A stretch of DNA of 40,503 nt from Pelargonium nanum (Eukaryota > Streptophyta > Magnoliopsida > Geraniales > Geraniaceae): positions 1-40,503 of the forward strand of contig JAYMTF010000306.1 in NCBI GenBank assembly GCA_036897485.1, given 5' to 3'. The position numbers and the translations under genes are program-made. The stretch's first letter is position 1; every line of letters begins with the position of its first letter. Below the pieces are notes generated by a model. The model had not been told where the DNA came from. It saw only the letters and a program-made list of their open reading frames with translations, and made no database searches. Below are positions 36,801-40,503 of this stretch, piece after piece.

Positions 36801-39182
36801 CTGATCAGGAATGAAGCACCAGGTGACTCTAAACCCAAGTCGAAGAAGAAATCAAAGAAAACCAAGTTTAAGTCTCTGAAGAAAAGATCTCTGGCTTCTG
36901 AATTGAAATCTGTGAAGGAAGAGCAAGTAGCGGAGCTTATGTCTATAGATGATGATGTCTTGTCTAATGACGGACTCTCTGGATCGGATATAGTGTCACC
37001 ACGTTCAAGTGTGCAGAAAAAGCGTAAGAAGGCTGATTTAACACCGGATGTTGATGAAGATAAGACTCTGAAAAAGAAGTCTAAGAAATCCAAGAAACGC
37101 CCTCTGGAAATAAGTCCCTTTGATATAGATTCTAGGCAGCCAGATGAATCTGTGGAACCAAAATCATGTGACAACATGGCTGTTGATCTTGAGCAGAAAC
37201 CATCAAGCAGAAGTAGGGTGGGAGGAAAAATCTCCATCTCTGCCATGACTGTAAAGCGGATTTTGATGATAAAACCGGAAAAATTAAAGAAGGGTAACAT
37301 CTGGTCTAGAGATTGTGTTCCATCTCCTGATTCTTGGTTGCCGCAAGAGGATGCTATATTATGTGCAGTTGTGCATGAGTATGGGTCACAATGGAACTTG
37401 GTATGTGATGCACTCTATGGGATGACTGCTGGCGGGTTTTATAGAGGGAGATATCGTCATCCTGTCCACTGTTGTGAAAGGTTTAGGGAACTAATCCAAA
37501 AATATGTTTTATCTGCACCAGACAATCTTAATAATGAAAAGGTTGGCAACATGGGCTCTGGAAAGGCTCTTCTCAAAGTGACTGAGGTAAGAAATAAATG
37601 ATTGGATTATGTGAACTGAAACTAACCTTTATTTTAGTGACCACATTTGGTTTTTTATTGGCTCTTCCATCTTGTGACTTTCTTAGATGCCAATCTCTGG
37701 CCCCTTTCGATGATGCTAACTAGCTTTCGTTGAGTTACCTTGCAAAATAAGGGCTCTTTGGATTTTGACTTACGGGTTTAACCATACAGGGGGTTCTAGA
37801 TTTTTAGGTATAGGATCAAATGAAACTATGGTCCATTGATCCTGGTCATGGTGGGGCCACCATCTTCTTTAGTTAGCAAGTGTTTTAAGATGATGCTTGT
37901 GAATTTACTTTATATAATTGTTATTATTTAACAGCACAAGTACAACACACACTCACACACACACACATATTGTATGGGTTTGTTGAATATTAGTGAAGCA
38001 TCAGAATGTGATTTAGGATTGTAGACTCTTTTAACATTTGCTGAAATGAAATAGAACCCCATCTTCATTATTGTTCTTTTGTGCAGGATAACATCCGATC
38101 GCTGTTGGATATTGCTACCGAGTTAAATGACCATGAATATCTTCTGCAAAGGCACTTCACTGCAATTCTTACATCAGTCTGGAGGGTGAAATCGTGTATT
38201 GACCATCGCCAAAACCTCTCTTCATCTTGGAATGGCCTTTTTTCTGTCAGTCGTTTTGGCAGTTCTTCCATCAACCAGTTTTCAAGGAATTCCACACGGG
38301 AACCTACAGGAAGGATAAAATGGACGAACTTGGGTCAGATGAGTAAGTTGTTAGCAGCGGCACTCCATGACACCAGCAGCAAACAGCATGATGACAGAGT
38401 TGCCCTTTCTGACCAGGGAGAGGAAGTTTCTGCTATTGTGGAACGGCTAGATATAACTCTGGAATTCGAGACAGAGAAACAAGACCCTATAGTTCCTTTT
38501 CCAGCTGTCATTAATGTTTCAATACCAGGGTCTGATCCATCACGACGTATAAAAAGATCTGCAGAAGATGGTCATCATCTTAAACTATCAAGAGAACTGG
38601 CTGAGGATCGTTTCAGGTGGGGTGTTTTCAACACAACTATGTCGTTGCATCCAGAAACAAATACTCGAAAAACCTTGATGATTGTGAATGCATTAACACT
38701 TATTCTCTCTGTTTCATTTTTTTTTTAATCTCAGGGCTGCAGCAGATGCTTGTGTTGAGGACACTCTGGGCTGGGCTGCATCGACTTTCCCAACAAATGA
38801 GGTCAAGTCTCGATCAGGATCAAAATCACAGTCCTTGGGGAAGCACAAGCTTTCCATCTCTGATTCAGCCAGGTCTTCTAAGTTAAAATCCAGAAAAACC
38901 ATGTTGGAGCACAACGAGATGTGCAATCTCACTTCTGAGTCAATATTCCAACCCCTACCCACGGTATCAACCAAAGATCCTAATACAAAGTCTGACCTAA
39001 CACCATCTTTGATGTCTGATGTTGGGATAGATGACGGATTCAGTAACTACCCTTCTATCATGGATAATGAGCTTGCTTTTGAAACAGAAAGTTGTGAACT
39101 GGTCCCGCATCAATATGTCGATGGGTTACTCTCAGGGCTGGATGATTGTTCATTGTTACCAGACTGTACAGACATTGGGTAG
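25427..39182 (+). CDS. PIE1: PIE1, Snf2-type ATPase of the SWR1 (H2A.Z-depositing) complex
   Basis: Nuclear ATPase that exchanges H2A for H2A.Z; in Arabidopsis it controls flowering (FLC) and defence genes. Exons: 25427-25486, 26398-26478, 26660-26767, 26914-26994, 27093-27181, 27289-27419, 27503-27564, 29887-30022, 30248-30322, 30465-30539, 30620-30694, 30774-30844, 30929-31063, 31579-31617, 32136-32204, 32377-32439, 32523-35604, 36002-36066, 36168-36238, 36809-37586, 38087-38616, 38735-39182. The joined frame gives 2107 residues, close to Arabidopsis (about 2055). Domains: HSA about 30-105; acidic linker with repeats; Snf2 N-lobe from about 560 (MGLGKT with K588-589, DEAH about 687); large insertion about 860-1090 as in INO80/SWR1 ATPases; helicase C-lobe with DRCHRIGQT (about 1208); Lys-rich NLS-like runs about 1533-1590; SANT-like domain about 1697-1750. 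The whole ATPase lies in one 3-kb exon. Intron 4 is GC-AG. Confidence 0.96.
26995..27092 (+). other. GC-AG intron in PIE1 (intron 4)
   Basis: The boundary must fall after the Leu codon CTG at 26992-26994, because the next exon (GTACTTTACAAG...) continues the conserved KL/VLYKHQ sequence. The intron starts GCAAGT there, not GT, and ends with CTCTAG. GC-AG introns are about one percent of plant introns. Using the nearest GT (in AAGTTC) would shift the frame. Confidence 0.8.
27565..29886 (+). other. Long intron 7 of PIE1 (2.3 kb)
   Basis: It separates two acidic-region exons. It contains a CT microsatellite (27820-27853), a short inverted repeat (GAGCTCTGCAGGAGCC near 28414 pairing with GGCTCCTGCAGCTCC near 28493) and AT-rich stretches around 29040-29480 with GTTCCA-type phrases that look like decayed transposon ends. 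No gene is supported in it. Confidence 0.6.
27820..27853. repeat. CT dinucleotide microsatellite
   Basis: About 17 uninterrupted CT units inside PIE1 intron 7. Likely length-polymorphic between individuals. Confidence 0.95.
30248..30694 (+). repeat. Three tandem 75-bp exons in PIE1 (coding exons 9-11)
   Basis: Exons 30248-30322, 30465-30539 and 30620-30694 are each exactly 75 bases, all phase 1 at both ends. Each encodes a 25-residue unit beginning VSR-x-S (residues about 250-274, 275-299, 300-324). The introns around them are alike too: upstream ends contain ATCAAT or ATGAAT before TTTTCAG, and downstream starts share GTAAG...ATTGATGA. This is a tandem segment duplication including flanking intron DNA. 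Confidence 0.9.
37944..37968. repeat. AC dinucleotide microsatellite in PIE1 intron 20
   Basis: A 25-base run of AC units broken once by ACTC. It is intronic with no other sign of function. Confidence 0.9.
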
Positions 39183-39838
39183 GATTGAACCAGAGACGAA
39201 CAGATTCTCAAGCATGGTTTTGAAGAACAGGGGGCGACTCGTCAAATGAATAGCGTGCCCTAATTCTCGGGTGCAAATAATAGGGCATCCCTTGGCACGT
39301 CAGATGCCGGGTGACTTGCATTTTTTTGTGAGGACTCTGCAGGAGGATCCAGGGGGAAGTAGGGGCATTGTACAAAAAGTAACAAAGTTTTGTAATTATA
39401 TTTCTTGTTGGGAATTGCTAATTTTTTTGAGACTTCATTTGAAGTATATATGTAAGAACATTCCCTTCGGAGAAAGTAGAAAATAGAGATAGTGATCAAT
39501 GAAAAAAAAGGAAAGAGGTGTATACTTGCATATTTGTTACTGGTCATTGTTTCTCAAATGCTCATCAACCAAATGATGATTTATTTGGTCAGTCTTTCAA
39601 AAGCACATCAAACAATTACAAATAGTAAAAAATACCTATAAATCTCAAAAAGATTGTTTTTTTTCTATTAAAAAAAAGAAACGAAAAGAAAAGAAGTTAT
39701 GTATAAATTATCTATAGTATCTTTTTAACAAGTTAATCTTAGGTTTCAAAATTTATGAAGTGACTGTTTTTAACATAATTGTTGGTTTTACATGATCACT
39801 TCGAACAAACATTCATTTCTATGAAATTGGACAATTCT
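39183..39838 (+). other. PIE1 3' UTR and downstream DNA
   Basis: Moderately balanced composition for about 200 bases after the stop codon, as expected for a 3' UTR, then increasingly AT-rich sequence with A/T runs from about 39420. No canonical AATAAA stands out; AATGAAAAAA near 39498 is a possible variant. No gene is supported here. Confidence 0.45.
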
Positions 39839-40260
39839 AACCAAGCTCCTCTCCACTTTCAAGTAATCGATTCACATCTTCAGCATTAAGGCTTTCACAT
39901 TCTAAAATAACAAGAATGTTGTACTTTCAGCAATTTGCATGTAGTCATCCATTGGATTGACTCACTCCATATGCCAATATACGCATCACTCTGTACATTT
40001 TTGTAGTGTTCACAATTCTTGGTTTCATCAACACGTTGAAAATATGAATTGTGATTTTGAAAAATTTGTAAGATGCGTAAAGTGGACATCGATGTATGTT
40101 AGTAACTAAAAAGTAGTCATTCACAAGACATTCATGTCCTTCACCTCGCTTTCCTCTCCGAGAGGCATACATGTCCTTCACCTCTTTCGGCGTATTTGCG
40201 CTTCCTTCTCCGAGAGGCATATGTGTTCCTAGCTTCATCTTCATTATACATATCAATACG
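39839..40260 (-). pseudogene. PIF/Harbinger transposase (HARBI1-like) relic
   Basis: On the minus strand, pieces in order resemble the N-terminal half of plant PIF/Harbinger nucleases: EGHECLVNDYF (about 40105-40140), YFQRVDET (about 40020-40045), MRILAYGVS (about 39960-39985) and LNAEDVNRLLESGEELG (about 39840-39890). They sit in different frames with stops between them, so the gene is dead. The catalytic core that should follow at lower coordinates was not found. Confidence 0.65.
40133..40220. repeat. Imperfect direct repeat within the Harbinger relic
   Basis: ATGTCCTTCACCTC and TCTCCGAGAGGCATA each occur twice (first copy about 40133-40168, second about 40170-40220). The second copy has about 16 extra bases in the middle. 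It looks like a local tandem duplication in decaying sequence. Confidence 0.7.
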
Positions 40261-40329
40261 CTTTTGAAGTGATTTCTAAGTTGGACATTGTAATATCCAT
40301 TCATGTTCATCGATATTAGGAAAAACTGC

Positions 40330-40449
40330 CAATTTAGTCCCTGAACTATCCAGAACGTGTCATTTTCGTCCATGAACTATCAAACGAGTCAATTTAGTCC
40401 ATAAGTTATTCAAACGTGCCAGTTAGTCCAAACGATTTCAGAATCGAGC
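40330..40449. repeat. Tandem array of four diverged 30-bp units at the right edge
   Basis: Units start at 40330, 40360, 40390 and 40420, each with a core of the form CAATTTAGTCC-TGAACTAT and an AACG-G end. The fourth unit is more diverged. Similar phrases (AATTTAGTCCCTGAACTA) are common in plant repetitive DNA, often near transposon ends. The array may continue past the window. Confidence 0.75.
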
Positions 40450-40503
40450 CAAATCAGGACATTCCGTCAAATACATTGACGAAATCCGTTAAGTGCGTTG
40501 ACG

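Noticed and set aside
36788-37300. 170-codon open frame on the minus strand
   Set aside because: It is the complement of the Lys/Ser/Asp-rich PIE1 exon 20; its Phe/Ser-rich product is what such complement gives, and it crosses a PIE1 intron boundary.

Overview
This is a window of nuclear DNA from a flowering plant, almost certainly a eudicot. The evidence is AT-rich non-coding DNA, many short GT-AG introns, and genes that match plant-only families: an RPS2-type NLR, a PB1-containing Raf-like kinase, a PTS2 thiolase and PIE1. I cannot name the species. Four protein-coding genes account for nearly all of the functional sequence, and all four can be assembled exon by exon with intact reading frames.

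Layout. (1) 871-4760, +: a CC-NB-ARC-LRR immune receptor with one large exon and a small second exon. (2) 5609-10687, -: a nine-exon Raf-like MAPKKK with an N-terminal PB1 domain, tail-to-tail with the NLR. (3) 12768-17230, +: a 14-exon peroxisomal 3-ketoacyl-CoA thiolase of KAT2/PED1 type, divergent from the kinase across about 2.1 kb. (4) about 20.4-39.2 kb, +: PIE1, the Snf2-family ATPase of the plant SWR1 complex that deposits H2A.Z. It has 22 coding exons and a probable non-coding leader exon separated from the ATG by an intron of about 4.8 kb.

The genes do not form a pathway. They are independent housekeeping, signalling and immunity genes that happen to be neighbours: pathogen sensing, osmotic/ABA-type phospho-signalling, peroxisomal beta-oxidation, and chromatin remodelling. 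The DNA between and within them is rich in small or decayed transposons. These include a tRNA-type SINE with a 17-bp target duplication, a TIR element with a 10-bp target duplication in the NLR intron, nested Stowaway-like MITEs, a poly(A)-ended insertion in a kinase intron, a Ty3/gypsy reverse-transcriptase relic, an element with terminal inverted repeats of about 430 bp in the PIE1 leader intron, and a PIF/Harbinger transposase relic beside a 30-bp tandem array at the right edge.

I did not find an undescribed multi-gene system. The most interesting observations are structural ones inside known genes: three tandem 75-bp phase-1 exons in PIE1, a GC-AG intron in PIE1, two copies of an EELL-x-RY acidic motif in PIE1, a tandem duplication that spans the thiolase stop codon, and a 32-codon upstream ORF that stops two bases before the kinase ATG. 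All functional statements are by recognition of families; no database search was run.
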